From positions 868,001 to 932,000 of the forward strand of contig NZ_PKRQ01000002.1 in NCBI RefSeq assembly GCF_002855575.1: a DNA stretch of 64,000 nucleotides, read 5' to 3'. The notes beneath the pieces are model-generated. The model searched no databases. It saw nothing but the letters and a program-made list of their open reading frames with translations, and was not told where the DNA came from. A program made the translations under genes and the position numbers. This DNA comes from Tabrizicola sp. TH137 (lineage in GTDB: Bacteria > Pseudomonadota > Alphaproteobacteria > Rhodobacterales > Rhodobacteraceae). Shown piece by piece: positions 53,501-61,272 of the stretch; the stretch's first letter is position 1; each line of letters begins with the position of its first letter.

Positions 53501-54680
53501 CCTGCGCGGCGGGCCGGGCGCAGATACGCTGGACGGCGGTGAAGGCGTCAACGGCGTGACCTATAGCCTTGCCAGCACGGGCATAAGCGTCAGCCTGACC
53601 ACCGGCACCGGCACGGCGGGCGAGGCGATGGGAGATGTGCTGACCAATATCTCGGCCATCACGGGGTCGCGCCATGCCGACACGATAGAAGGATCGGCCG
53701 GGGCCGATACGCTTGATGGCGGGTCGGGCAATGATGTGATCGACGGGATGGCGGGCAATGACCAGCTCATCGGGTCCGCAGGAAATGACACGCTCTATGG
53801 CGGCGACGGCGACGATACGTTCATCAGCGGTCTGGGTGCGGACGTCTTCGATGGCGGCGCAGGCAACGATCACCTGACCTACAGCCGATCCACAAGCGGG
53901 GTGATTGTTATCCTCGAGCCCGCGATGGTTTCCGGCGGCCATGCCGAAGGGGACAAGATCAGCGGCATCGAAAGGATCACGGGTTCGGCCTTCGGGGATT
54001 TCCTGGGCGGTGGCAGCGGCAACGACACGTTGCTGGGCGGGGCCGGCAATGACACGATCGGTGGCCTGGGCGGAAATGACTCGCTTATCGGCGGCGCCGG
54101 CGACGACATCATAGGTGGCGGCGCGGGCAATGACGTGATCCGGGGGGGCGCCGGTGCCGACACGATCGACGGCGGCGAAGGCATCAACACGGTGTCGTAT
54201 CAATACTCTGCCGAGCGCGTGATGGTCCATCTTGGCCAGGGGCAAGGCGTCTTCGGCGACGCGCAAGGAGATGTGCTGAGCAACGTGCAGCGACTCATCG
54301 GATCGTCGCATGGCGACTATCTGACCGGCAGTGCAAAGAACGACACGATCTCAGGTGGCGCGGGGAACGACAAGATCCAGGGACTGAACGGCAATGATGT
54401 CCTTACCGGAGGTGCGGGCGAAGACCATTTCATCTTCGTCGAGGATTTCGGAACGGACCGGATCACCGATCTGGCAAAGGGAGACAAGATCGGCATCGTT
54501 GACGATGAGGCGCTGTGGGGCGAAGCAGATATTGGCGATGTCGCAAGGCTGCTTGAGCTTTATGGTCATGAAGTCGGCAATCATGTCGAATTGCGCCTCG
54601 CGAGTTCTGACGTAGTGCGGATAGACAACATCACGCTTGAAGACCTGCTCCTGTCCAATACCATCTATGTGTATGACTGA
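50535..54680 (+). CDS. Large RTX (calcium-binding) exported protein
   Basis: A 1381-aa acidic protein without a Sec signal, as expected for type I secretion. Residues about 35-610 hold four diverged modules of about 120-150 residues, each ending in a pattern like NVETLLESM / ADIETLIENL followed by a short beta segment. A separate region (about 615-770) resembles a carbohydrate-binding beta domain. From about 822 to 1295, GGxGxDxxx nonapeptide repeats occur in four blocks, separated by spacers such as GGHAEGDVLKNIQSVIGSAHGD. The C-terminus (LEDLLLSNTIYVYD) is a plausible secretion signal. The likely role is surface adhesion or matrix formation. No type I secretion genes lie nearby. Confidence 0.87.
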   Translation: MTLPFTPTFPTLPNLIGNLGPRTVSFGERLSGPITIDSDITLPTTFTSAYSASGSLNGVTLTVSGAQSGDTIRAGGSLWTFSPMPASQNFFVILGGTVTVATYDPTTMTYTFNSSTTVNHVETLLESMRLTTSNFDSGRTITYAIDGTTDLSGSAQVTFAQPDATNLIQDMDDQTVLFGATGVRLDSAITLTPEFKQAYANGGLTDVVLTLSGWAGQMLKLGSADPTVEVIQDAGTLFDVYVDSVAVASGSYSTGELRLRATATAANVEKMLEAFTTDPGINAQTPSRTISVTIASPEFPQYGEVTFTGAAVVLSDLRQTLDVSYLDASGRGVYFDPDVTLAGEGPWNNGQLQVTGLIAGDILYVRPREGVVSFGFNQETGAVVVVRNQKMIDVANVTARTDTGLTFTFNANTTRADIETLIENLFFTTETSGTRNIQISVSDQSGAKTAGSIALNVGYIPTLTDMVDTLNLTAAEATTGALLDANVTFKGDASFDGGSINISGAVDGDSIILRRGGESPITLEVSEEGTSILIGGRVVGDLFDDEAGLQIALNHNTIAADIETILENLVFRTTGTGATRELTIQIADQNGDFDKQVVTVNLLPAGSKEMAYQILSFENDIWVPVDGASGITDDLDPSDLFGQGQMPDEFLVDYSGLLNIGAGGVGEKTILTFHNIDDLITLTVDGVTYEVQGPKGRLILDLAPGLHKITMSVYYAPFGGDLALPGVTIGAAVPPVDGVSWPDYAQTPIFDNVRTAPETLYRVEATTNIIDNNFSVLSTRTDVFYVTSLNDIEAQLDALRAQIDIPSNATAVQDYTTTREILGGTGADRLVGTPGNDLLDGGAGDDVLLGSLGADTLDGGAGANTAFYEGSNAGVTADLAKGVGQGGHAEGDVLKNIQSVIGSAHGDLIIGSSGDNVLAGGFGRDTLNGGGGDDVLDGGSGNDALNGGTGSDSLYGGWGNDLLEGGEGDDMLSGGHGDDSLSGGAGNDVLRGGPGADTLDGGEGVNGVTYSLASTGISVSLTTGTGTAGEAMGDVLTNISAITGSRHADTIEGSAGADTLDGGSGNDVIDGMAGNDQLIGSAGNDTLYGGDGDDTFISGLGADVFDGGAGNDHLTYSRSTSGVIVILEPAMVSGGHAEGDKISGIERITGSAFGDFLGGGSGNDTLLGGAGNDTIGGLGGNDSLIGGAGDDIIGGGAGNDVIRGGAGADTIDGGEGINTVSYQYSAERVMVHLGQGQGVFGDAQGDVLSNVQRLIGSSHGDYLTGSAKNDTISGGAGNDKIQGLNGNDVLTGGAGEDHFIFVEDFGTDRITDLAKGDKIGIVDDEALWGEADIGDVARLLELYGHEVGNHVELRLASSDVVRIDNITLEDLLLSNTIYVYD

Positions 54681-54801
54681 GTGGGGGTCCGGGCGGACCG
54701 TCAAGATTAAGGGTGCCATGCGGGCCCGTAACGCGACATGATCTTGGTCGGCTTGTCCGATCATCCCGGGTCACGCCAGGTTCTGCCCGACCGAAAGAAC
54801 C

Positions 54802-54841
54802 AGATGCCGTCGCTGTGTAGAAACAGCGGCGGCATCTTTTT
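54802..54841 (+). terminator. Intrinsic terminator of the RTX gene
   Basis: A 15-bp stem with one mismatch (54802-54816 with 54823-54837), 6-base loop and a run of five T. It lies 122 bp past the RTX stop. Confidence 0.9.
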
Positions 54842-55560
54842 CTGACAACCAGGACCAGCCTCATCGCCATGCATCAGGGCAGTGGCAATTCCAGCCGATG
54901 TCGCAAAGCTGCAATGCAGGCAAAGAGCATCTGCCGATCCTGCGGAGGAGCATCCACAGGGCAGAGACCAGCCGCAGGCAGGGCAAAGTGCAGCGCAGCA
55001 ATGGCAAGAGATGGCGAGGAGGGTAGCAGACCCGCCGAATTCGGGCCGGAAAGTTCCACGAACTTCGAGAGCTTGGGCGTTCCATCAAGATGGTGGACTG
55101 AGGTCGCAAAGACGCGTTCTTGATGCAGCGAAGAGCCGCTCGTTCATCCGGGATGGCAAAGGAGGGAAAGCAAGGAATCTCCTGAGGTTCTAAGCGTGTT
55201 GCCCCCGGGGTGGGTGGCGGCAAAATGAGCGTCTGTTTCCACGCGGTCGGGCAGCCTTAGGTTTAGGCCTGACAGATGGCAGCAATCATCATTTTTGCAG
55301 GAACAGCAGCTCACCCACAGGAAAAGGCACCAAGCAGTTGCCCCGAAGGTGCAACCTTGCTCAATCAAATCATGTGCATATGGCGGACAGTGAGTACTCC
55401 ACATGTTAATCCAGAGCGTACCTAGGACTGCCAAGATGGTTGCGTTATACTTATTATTATCAACAGTTTATTCTGTCTTTCGTCCACGCAGTTCTACGCT
55501 TGACCGAGGAAAGCCAGACCCGTATCGGTATACAATCGGTATACGATACAGGGCTCACAG
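54842..55560. other. Non-coding gap, about 720 bp, at the left border of the integrated element
   Basis: No credible gene, tRNA or terminator was seen. GC content drops toward 55440-55480 (TTATACTTATTATTATC). The core chromosome appears to end after the RTX terminator, so the attachment site of the element may lie here, but I could not identify it by eye. Confidence 0.4.
55524..55544. repeat. Direct repeat ATCGGTATAC x2 before the integrase gene
   Basis: Two exact copies of ATCGGTATAC (55524-55533 and 55535-55544) are separated by one base, a period of one helical turn (11 bp). They end 16 bp before the integrase ATG. They may be arm-type recombinase sites or an operator controlling the integrase. 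Confidence 0.6.
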
Positions 55561-56772
55561 ATGCCACTGACCCACAAAGCGATTGAGGCTCTGGCGCGCC
55601 AGAGGGTCGAGAAACTGACACCAGACGGGACGCCGAACCTATACCTGCACACCCGCGCATCTGGTGCCGCAAACTGGCTGTGCCGCACCACGATTGCTGG
55701 CAAGCGGACACCATTCACGATAGGGCCATGGCCCGAGGTCAGCGCGAGCCAAGCGCGTGCTGTTGCGCCAGTCATCGTCCGCCTTGCGGATCAGGGTCAC
55801 GGCGTACAATCTATCCGAAATGGCCTGAAACTTACTCTAGACCCAGATCGGTTGGCGGCAGTCGTGCGCGGAGAGAAGGTGGCCGGGGATAGGGCTACAC
55901 CGATTTTCGAGGTAGTCGCGCGCGAGTGGTACGAGAACCACCTGAAGGGAGGACTTTCCGAAGGGCCCTATAAACGTCAGGTACTTCAGCAATTGGAGGA
56001 CCACGTCTTTCCTAGGCTTGGACGTAGGCCGATTAACGAGGTTCGTCGCCGCGAGATCGTCGATGCCCTGCACGACCTATGGGTCAACCACAACCCTACC
56101 GCGTCCAAGGTGCGAGGCAATATCGCCCGAGTGTTTGACTACGCGATCGATCATGCGTTGCGCGAGGACAACCCTACCCCACCACCACGCTCAATGCCAA
56201 AGAAGCAGCACCTTGTCGTGCACTTTAGCGCCCTACCCTACGAACGCGCCCCAGAGTTCTGGCAGTGGCTCCACGATAGACCCCGCATGGGCATCCATAC
56301 CCATGTCGGTATAGCGCTTGCGCTACTCCTGGGAAAGCGCACCAGCGAGATCAGAAAGATGACATGGGACCAGATTGACTTTGAACACGCCCTTTGGGTC
56401 ACACCCGCTGAAAACATGAAGAAGCGGAAAGCGCACCGCCAACCCCTATCGCGACAAGCACAGGAAAAGCTGCAGATCCTCCGTGATCTCGGAAATCGGG
56501 AGGGCTTCGTCTTCGACAGCGGGCGTGGCAAGCCCATGTCGGAGAACGCCATGCTCTTTGCCGTGAAACGGTTTGGGGAGATTACTACACACGGGTTCCG
56601 CGCCACGTTGGGGTCATGGTGCGCGGAGACCGGCGTCAACAAGCAGGTATCGGACCTGATCAAGGCCCACCAACCGAAGTATCTTGATGCAGCGTATAAC
56701 CGCGTTGATCTCCTGGAGGAGCGTCGAAAGGTCCTGCAAGACTGGGCGGATTACGTCACAGCCGCAGCGTAG
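55561..56772 (+). CDS. Tyrosine integrase, DUF4102/phage P4 type
   Basis: A 403-aa site-specific recombinase. The N-terminal arm-binding domain (LTHKAIEALARQRVEKLTPDG, GKRTPFTIGPWPEVSASQAR) is typical of DUF4102 integrases of genomic islands. The catalytic domain has Arg in LLLGKRTSEIRKMTWDQID, HGFRATLGSWCAE (H-x-x-R), a later His in KAHQPKYLDAAYNR and the nucleophile Tyr in the same segment. It should be active. It marks the left part of an integrated element. No tRNA gene is adjacent on the left. Confidence 0.92.
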   Translation: MPLTHKAIEALARQRVEKLTPDGTPNLYLHTRASGAANWLCRTTIAGKRTPFTIGPWPEVSASQARAVAPVIVRLADQGHGVQSIRNGLKLTLDPDRLAAVVRGEKVAGDRATPIFEVVAREWYENHLKGGLSEGPYKRQVLQQLEDHVFPRLGRRPINEVRRREIVDALHDLWVNHNPTASKVRGNIARVFDYAIDHALREDNPTPPPRSMPKKQHLVVHFSALPYERAPEFWQWLHDRPRMGIHTHVGIALALLLGKRTSEIRKMTWDQIDFEHALWVTPAENMKKRKAHRQPLSRQAQEKLQILRDLGNREGFVFDSGRGKPMSENAMLFAVKRFGEITTHGFRATLGSWCAETGVNKQVSDLIKAHQPKYLDAAYNRVDLLEERRKVLQDWADYVTAAA

Positions 56773-57018
56773 GCCCTACCGGGTTATTCGTTATATGCTG
56801 CAAGCCATGCATTAGAATTATTGAGCAACGCATCGTGGACCAACCGTGCAGAGCCAAACGGACCAATCCAAGTGGCAGGCCGACAAAAAAAGCTTCGCGT
56901 TTCCTTGCAGCGTCCAAATTCTGGCGACCCATTAGCTTCGCGGGGAATGGCCCTCACGCGCGCTGGCACCCCAGAAGCTACTAGGTGACCCCAGAAATCT
57001 GCCGATTGAGGAGATGCG

Positions 57019-57873
57019 ATGACGGGACCTGAACTGATCGAGAAGATGGGGCTGGATGACCTCGACTCGGCCGGGAGAGAAAGGTCAGACCCGGAATGGC
57101 TTGATCGATGGGATCGGGATTGGGTCAAAGTCAGGGAATGGTGCGTAAACCACCATCTTATGCACGACGACGTGGAGCCACTGCGCCGCGTGCACGACTT
57201 GCTGCGACGGCACGTGCCGTTCGAATGGGTTGAGAACGGGGCAGAACGCCAGCTTGCCGTCGTTCATCCCGATCGTGCGCCCGGCTATCTGAGAGGGGCC
57301 GCAGTTTTACTGCATGACGACGAGTTTGTGGCGATCATCGAGGGGGAGCCTCCCTCGGAGTCCGAGCAATGGCACGTCCTAAAAGCAGAGGTGACGAAGG
57401 AGTTGGCGGAGTTTCTGCGCTCAGCGGAGGTCACTGAGGGCGATCCGCGCCTGTCACTTCACGCGCATGCATCTACGGCCGCGGACTATCTAAAGCAGAT
57501 GGAGTTAAGCGCTCACCTTTATGCCAACCAGCTCGATAACGAAGAGGACCGCGATTGGCTTCTCGAGTGTCTTGACGAATTTGCGTATGCAGCATTCTTG
57601 GCGGGTTACCACGCTCGCGCCGCACAGGTTAAGCTGCTTGAGCCGCACATTATCCGCGGGATGAAGGTCGTGCGGGCTGCTCAGGCCAGTGGTCAGCAGC
57701 TCAAGACCAAGCGGACTCCAACGACCACCGCGGTGCTCAAGGAAATCGAAAAACTTCGCAATGAAGGGAAGAATATCTCGGCAGCAACGCGGCTTGCGTA
57801 CCAGCGAGGTTACGGAAGCTCTGCCGATGCCAATCGGAGGCTCTGGTACGATCATCGCCGAAAAAAGTTGTGA
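57019..57873 (+). CDS. Unrecognised 284-aa protein of the element
   Basis: I do not recognise this gene. The protein is helical and rich in Glu and Leu, without signal or membrane segments. Residues 40-125 are acidic with Trp/His (WCVNHHLMHDDVEPLRRVHDLL); residues 150-215 are a long helical region. The last 60 residues (TTTAVLKEIEKLRNEGKNIS, then AYQRGYGSSADANRRLWYDH) look like a basic helix-turn-helix, suggesting DNA binding. It is isolated by 246 bp from the integrase and 75 bp from the AlpA-like gene. Confidence 0.65.
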   Translation: MTGPELIEKMGLDDLDSAGRERSDPEWLDRWDRDWVKVREWCVNHHLMHDDVEPLRRVHDLLRRHVPFEWVENGAERQLAVVHPDRAPGYLRGAAVLLHDDEFVAIIEGEPPSESEQWHVLKAEVTKELAEFLRSAEVTEGDPRLSLHAHASTAADYLKQMELSAHLYANQLDNEEDRDWLLECLDEFAYAAFLAGYHARAAQVKLLEPHIIRGMKVVRAAQASGQQLKTKRTPTTTAVLKEIEKLRNEGKNISAATRLAYQRGYGSSADANRRLWYDHRRKKL

Positions 57874-57948
57874 GGAGCCCCGCCAACCTCACAACTTCCC
57901 CCTGCTAGCGTTCCTCGCAGAGCCAATACTGACAGAGGAGCACCAACC

Positions 57949-58128
57949 ATGGCCCAGAAGTACCTGCGCCGCCCCGCGGTCGAAGAGATGACCGGCCTGA
58001 GCCGCAGCACCATCTATCTGCTGATGAGCCGCGGTGATTTCCCGCGCCCGGTGAAGCTGACGACCAAAGCCGTCGCTTGGTCGGAGGCCGCTGTCACCGA
58101 GTGGCTCGCCTCCCGCGCCCCCGCGTAA
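57949..58128 (+). CDS. AlpA-family helix-turn-helix regulator
   Basis: A 59-aa protein from ATG 57949, with GAGGAG at 57935-57940. The sequence YLRRPAVEEMTGLSRSTIYL, then MSRGDFPRPVKLTTKAVAWSEAAVTEWLASR, is the classic AlpA/HTH_17 pattern: winged helix, the FPRPV turn and the final Trp-rich helix. AlpA proteins control excision or integrase genes in P4-like islands. It fits the neighbouring DUF4102 integrase. Confidence 0.88.
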   Translation: MAQKYLRRPAVEEMTGLSRSTIYLLMSRGDFPRPVKLTTKAVAWSEAAVTEWLASRAPA

Positions 58129-58152
58129 CGACGCAGCAATCTAGCATCATTG

Positions 58153-58192
58153 AAAAGTCGGCTCATCGGATAGGGCGAGGGTCGACTTTTTT
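58153..58192 (+). terminator. Possible terminator after the AlpA-like gene
   Basis: AAAAGTCG (58153-58160) pairs with CGACTTTT (58183-58190), ending in a run of six T. The 22-base loop is long, so it is a weaker candidate. It begins 25 bp after the AlpA-like stop. Confidence 0.45.
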
Positions 58193-58240
58193 GTGCGCCG
58201 TTCACCGAGCGGCAAGCTTCTAGAGATTTGGAGCGAGCAG

Positions 58241-59386
58241 ATGGCCTCCGGTTTCTTCAAGGTGGATCGCGACATCTGGGTCGATCCTCGGTTTGAGGAA
58301 GAGAAGTACACTCAGAGGGAGGCTTGGATGTGGCTGACCTCCGAGGCAGCCTACAAACCGCGCGAAAAAGTAATGCATAACGTCCGCTATCATCTCGAGC
58401 GCGGCCAACTTGTTGCTTCTGTTCGTTTCTTGGCTAAAGCCTGGAAGTGGCATCCCACGACGGTCTTTCGCTTCCTGGACGACCAAGTCGAAGCAAATGC
58501 GATCACGATTTCCACTGAAACAGGCATATCTGTGATAACTATATGTAACTTCGATATTTTTTCATCGAAGGATGGCTCTGGTGAAACAGCTGAGGAACAC
58601 CGGCGAAACACCGACGAAACGAACTATAAGAAAGAAAGAAATAAAGAAGAATCTGAAGAGACGGCTTGTTTGCCCAAAACCAACTCCGCAAAGCAGGCGC
58701 GGTTGGACGGAGCCGTGGAAGATCAAGCTGGTGACGCGCTAAGGCGTTACAGAGAGCAGCTCTTGGAAGCACTGAAATCCTTTGGAAGTGAAAAGGCAGA
58801 TCGAGCGGTAGCGCACCTTAACCGCGAAGAGGGGATCGCTATCGCAGTGAGTTGGCGAAGCGAACTTGGCCTTTCCTCAGACGAAGTGATTAGCGTAGTC
58901 CGGAGTGTAGCTTCGAAGGCGAAGGCCGGCACAGTAATTGGCAGTTTGTATTACTTTGCCGACGCCATGCGGCGCTATGCTGCAAAAGCAACGAAGCTTC
59001 GTCGAGTTGCTTCGACCGACAATTTGCCAAAGACGAGTTCGAAGCCGGCTAGTTCCAAACGCACGCACTCGACCGCTGAGAAGCAGCCTAAGCGCCGGTC
59101 CAAAGGAGATCGCTACAGCAAGGGTGCAGCGACACAGGAGATCATTGACGCCACTGTAGGCAACCTGTCGACTAATGGATCTCGCCGCAAAGAGTCTGCT
59201 GACTTGCCGGTCACAGACGATCTCTCGACGACCGCTTCACCAAAGATCGTCAGCAGGCTTGAACTCTTGCCGCGTGATCACCCCGAGTGGAAGCTTCTCG
59301 AAGCGGCCCGTAGCCAGAACAAGCTCGTCCAGGAAGCAAGGGCCGATCAGCAACGCCGAGTGGGAAGACACGAGCCTGAAGGCTAA
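58241..59386 (+). CDS. Replication-protein-like DNA-binding protein of the element
   Basis: ATG 58241 follows GGAG by 7 bp and gives 381 aa; the frame opens earlier at GTG 58193. The N-terminus (GFFKVDRDIWVDPRFEEEKYT, then REAWMWLTSEAAYKPREK) and the following winged-helix segment LAKAWKWHPTTVFRFLDDQ resemble N-terminal domains of phage and plasmid replication or replisome-organiser proteins. The middle (about 140-160) is Lys/Glu-rich and the C-terminus is low-complexity and basic. Codons are less GC-rich than in the core genes. The replication role is inferred from the N-terminus only. Confidence 0.6.
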   Translation: MASGFFKVDRDIWVDPRFEEEKYTQREAWMWLTSEAAYKPREKVMHNVRYHLERGQLVASVRFLAKAWKWHPTTVFRFLDDQVEANAITISTETGISVITICNFDIFSSKDGSGETAEEHRRNTDETNYKKERNKEESEETACLPKTNSAKQARLDGAVEDQAGDALRRYREQLLEALKSFGSEKADRAVAHLNREEGIAIAVSWRSELGLSSDEVISVVRSVASKAKAGTVIGSLYYFADAMRRYAAKATKLRRVASTDNLPKTSSKPASSKRTHSTAEKQPKRRSKGDRYSKGAATQEIIDATVGNLSTNGSRRKESADLPVTDDLSTTASPKIVSRLELLPRDHPEWKLLEAARSQNKLVQEARADQQRRVGRHEPEG

Positions 59387-59486
59387 ACTTAGCGGACTTG
59401 AAAGTCGAAATGTCGTGAGAAGACGAGGCTCTAATGTCCATGGGCTCTTAGAAGTCTGCTGATATTTGCTAGGGTTTTTTCTGCCG

Positions 59487-59876
59487 ATGTACTCGTCCAA
59501 AAGAAAGTTCCTGGAAGACCTCTTAGCTCGCATCGCTCTGCAGCGCGCTGATCGAGACGAACCTTCGGATCGCTCATATCGCATCTGTCCTGCGACGATG
59601 CATCTGCATCAAAACTGGCAGCGGGTGTGTGAAAAGTGCGTTGGGACTGTCTGCGCCAAGATGAAAGCGCGTGGCGTCGCGGACGATGGTTCTACACCCC
59701 TTCCTCACAACGATCGGCCCATTTGCGGCGCACGAACGCGCCAAGGCCATCAGTGCAAGAATAAGATCGTCCCCGGGAGAACGAAGTGCAAGTTCCACGG
59801 CGGGTTATCGACTGGACCCAAGACTGCTGATGGAAAAGCGAGGATCGCTGCGGCGCAAAAGGCTCGAAAAAGGTGA
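59487..59876 (+). CDS. HGGxSTG-domain protein
   Basis: ATG 59487 gives 129 aa; a TTG at 59466 is less likely. The C-terminal half has C-x-A-R-T-R-Q-G-x-x-C-K and FHGGLSTGPKTADGKARIA, the HGGxSTG signature seen in phage and island proteins, with Cys pairs that probably bind zinc (CEKCVGTVC and CGARTRQGHQC). The function is unknown; a small DNA-associated protein is plausible. Confidence 0.75.
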   Translation: MYSSKRKFLEDLLARIALQRADRDEPSDRSYRICPATMHLHQNWQRVCEKCVGTVCAKMKARGVADDGSTPLPHNDRPICGARTRQGHQCKNKIVPGRTKCKFHGGLSTGPKTADGKARIAAAQKARKR

Positions 59877-60322
59877 AGTTCGGTTACCTAGAACAGAACT
59901 GCGACTTTCTTCTCCTGGGCGCGATGGGAGAGCTTCACTGCCGCCACTGATGACCTTGGGATGACGCGATCCCCGCTTCGTCAATATCTGAATGCTCAAA
60001 TCCATGAACCTTCGCAGCCTTTAGCAACGCAACGGCTGTTCTCAGCCTGTCTCCAGTTCGTATGGAGCGACTGCTTGGTAGTGTGGTACCTGCGGTCACG
60101 GTCCAGCCAGCTTCATCCATAACGATGCGTAGTCGTATCATAGTCCTGACAGAGCCTTGCGGATCAGTGATTCCTCTCGTAACCGGCCAATAAGCGTGCT
60201 GAGACATGATCCAGTGATCGAGCAAGTGAACGACAAAGCCGTATGGCGAGAGCTGTGACCTTTCACCTGCTTCACGACTTGCCCGCACGAGCGGCAAGTG
60301 CTCATCCCGCCCACGTGGCCGC
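59877..60322. other. Gap of 446 bp, partly decayed
   Basis: This stretch lies between the HGGxSTG gene and the IS66 remnant. It holds one possible minus-strand gene (59935-60207) and otherwise nothing I recognise. The junction with the IS66 fragment near 60300 probably marks an old insertion. Confidence 0.4.
59935..60207 (-). CDS. Possible small protein, perhaps truncated by IS66 insertion
   Basis: From ATG 60207 the frame encodes 90 aa (MSQHAYWPVTRGITDPQG, ending SSQGHQWRQ) with a protein-like composition. The same frame stays open upstream to 60438 but runs there through the antisense of the IS66 fragment, so the true N-terminus may have been replaced. No ribosome site is clear and no family is recognised. 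Confidence 0.28.
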   Translation of the reverse strand: MSQHAYWPVTRGITDPQGSVRTMIRLRIVMDEAGWTVTAGTTLPSSRSIRTGDRLRTAVALLKAAKVHGFEHSDIDEAGIASSQGHQWRQ

Positions 60323-60583
60323 GTCGAGATCGACAACAACACCGTCGAACGCACCATTCGCCCCATCGCTTTGAACCGCAAGAGCGCCCTCTTCGCAGCA
60401 CACGACGCAGGAGCCGAAAACTGGGCCATCATCGCCACGCTGATCGAGACCAGCTAGATGAACGGCGTCGCTCCCCATGCATGCCTGTCAGCCACACTGG
60501 CCGCCATCGTCCAAGGTCACAGGCAAAGCCAGATCAGCGATCTGCTCCCGTGGAACTGGGCGCGCAAGCCCTCGACCGATTGA
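60323..60583 (+). pseudogene. IS66 transposase (TnpC), C-terminal remnant
   Basis: The frame reads VEIDNNTVERTIRPIALNRK, then SALFAAHDAGAENWAIIATLIET, then a TAG at 60455-60457, then MNGVAPHACLSATLAAIVQGH and LLPWNW before TGA. This is the catalytic end and C-terminus of an IS66 transposase with one nonsense codon; the N-terminal 400 or so residues and tnpA/tnpB are missing. It is a dead fragment. Confidence 0.9.
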
Positions 60584-60637
60584 CCTGACCAAAGCAGGCG
60601 GCATAGTCGAAAGCACCATAGCCCCGGAGCGCCGCCG

Positions 60638-60907
60638 ATGATCGAAGACGAACCGAATCTAGTCACCTCCGGTAAGAGCCAGCACGTCATCATCGACGGC
60701 TTCCCCTTCTCCATCGAAATCTACCGCCTTGAACAGGACAATATCTGGACGCTCGAAGTGGTCGATCATGAAGGAACCAGCCACGTGTGGGATGACCAGT
60801 TCGCCTCGGACAAAGACGCTCGCAATACAGCGATCAAAGCCATCGAGGCTGAAGGCGCAATCGCCTTCATGCGAGGCGATAACGTCATCCCATTCCGCAA
60901 GAATTAA
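60638..60907 (+). CDS. Unrecognised 89-aa protein after the IS66 remnant
   Basis: A small acidic protein (IIDGFPFSIEIYRLEQDNIW, then LEVVDHEGTSHVWDDQF, ending NVIPFRKN) with alternating beta-strand pattern and a C-terminal helix. It begins 54 bp past the transposase stop and could be a passenger gene of the former insertion sequence. No family is recognised and the ribosome site is weak. Confidence 0.55.
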   Translation: MIEDEPNLVTSGKSQHVIIDGFPFSIEIYRLEQDNIWTLEVVDHEGTSHVWDDQFASDKDARNTAIKAIEAEGAIAFMRGDNVIPFRKN

Positions 60908-61272
60908 CACCGCATGGGGTCAAAACAGCGCTTACGATGCAGTGTTCCCGGCGGACACTACGCGCAAATTGCGGTCACAGCCATCAGCGCTGCGGTGACG
61001 CGTGGCCGAGGTCCTCGCCACGTGCACTTGGAGCGCACTGGCAGCGCAGTACGTCTATTTCTGTCAATGGCTCAAGGTCGTGACACTACCGATGAAAAGC
61101 TCAGTTGACCCGATCCCGAAAATGGCGAACTGTAGAACTGGCCTTCCTCGCAGGCCGGTGTGCCCGCCACGCGAAGCTTTGCAGCGATCTTGACTTCGAA
61201 CAGCAGACTTCATGCCTTCGGCGGGTCTGATTAGCAGCGGGCACCTAGTCGGATCCAACTTGGACATGGATC
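60908..61272. other. Non-coding gap, 365 bp
   Basis: No credible gene, repeat or terminator was seen. It precedes the 380-aa gene and probably includes its promoter. Confidence 0.4.

Noticed and set aside
53000-54420. Repetitive DNA in the RTX gene, at first like a tandem-repeat or CRISPR-like array.
   Set aside because: The repetition follows the GGxGxDxxx codon pattern with varied third positions and no constant repeat-spacer unit, so it reflects protein repeats.
54842-55560. tRNA gene or obvious attachment repeat beside the integrase.
   Set aside because: No cloverleaf-like sequence or clear long direct repeat was found by eye; a BLAST comparison with an empty site would be needed.
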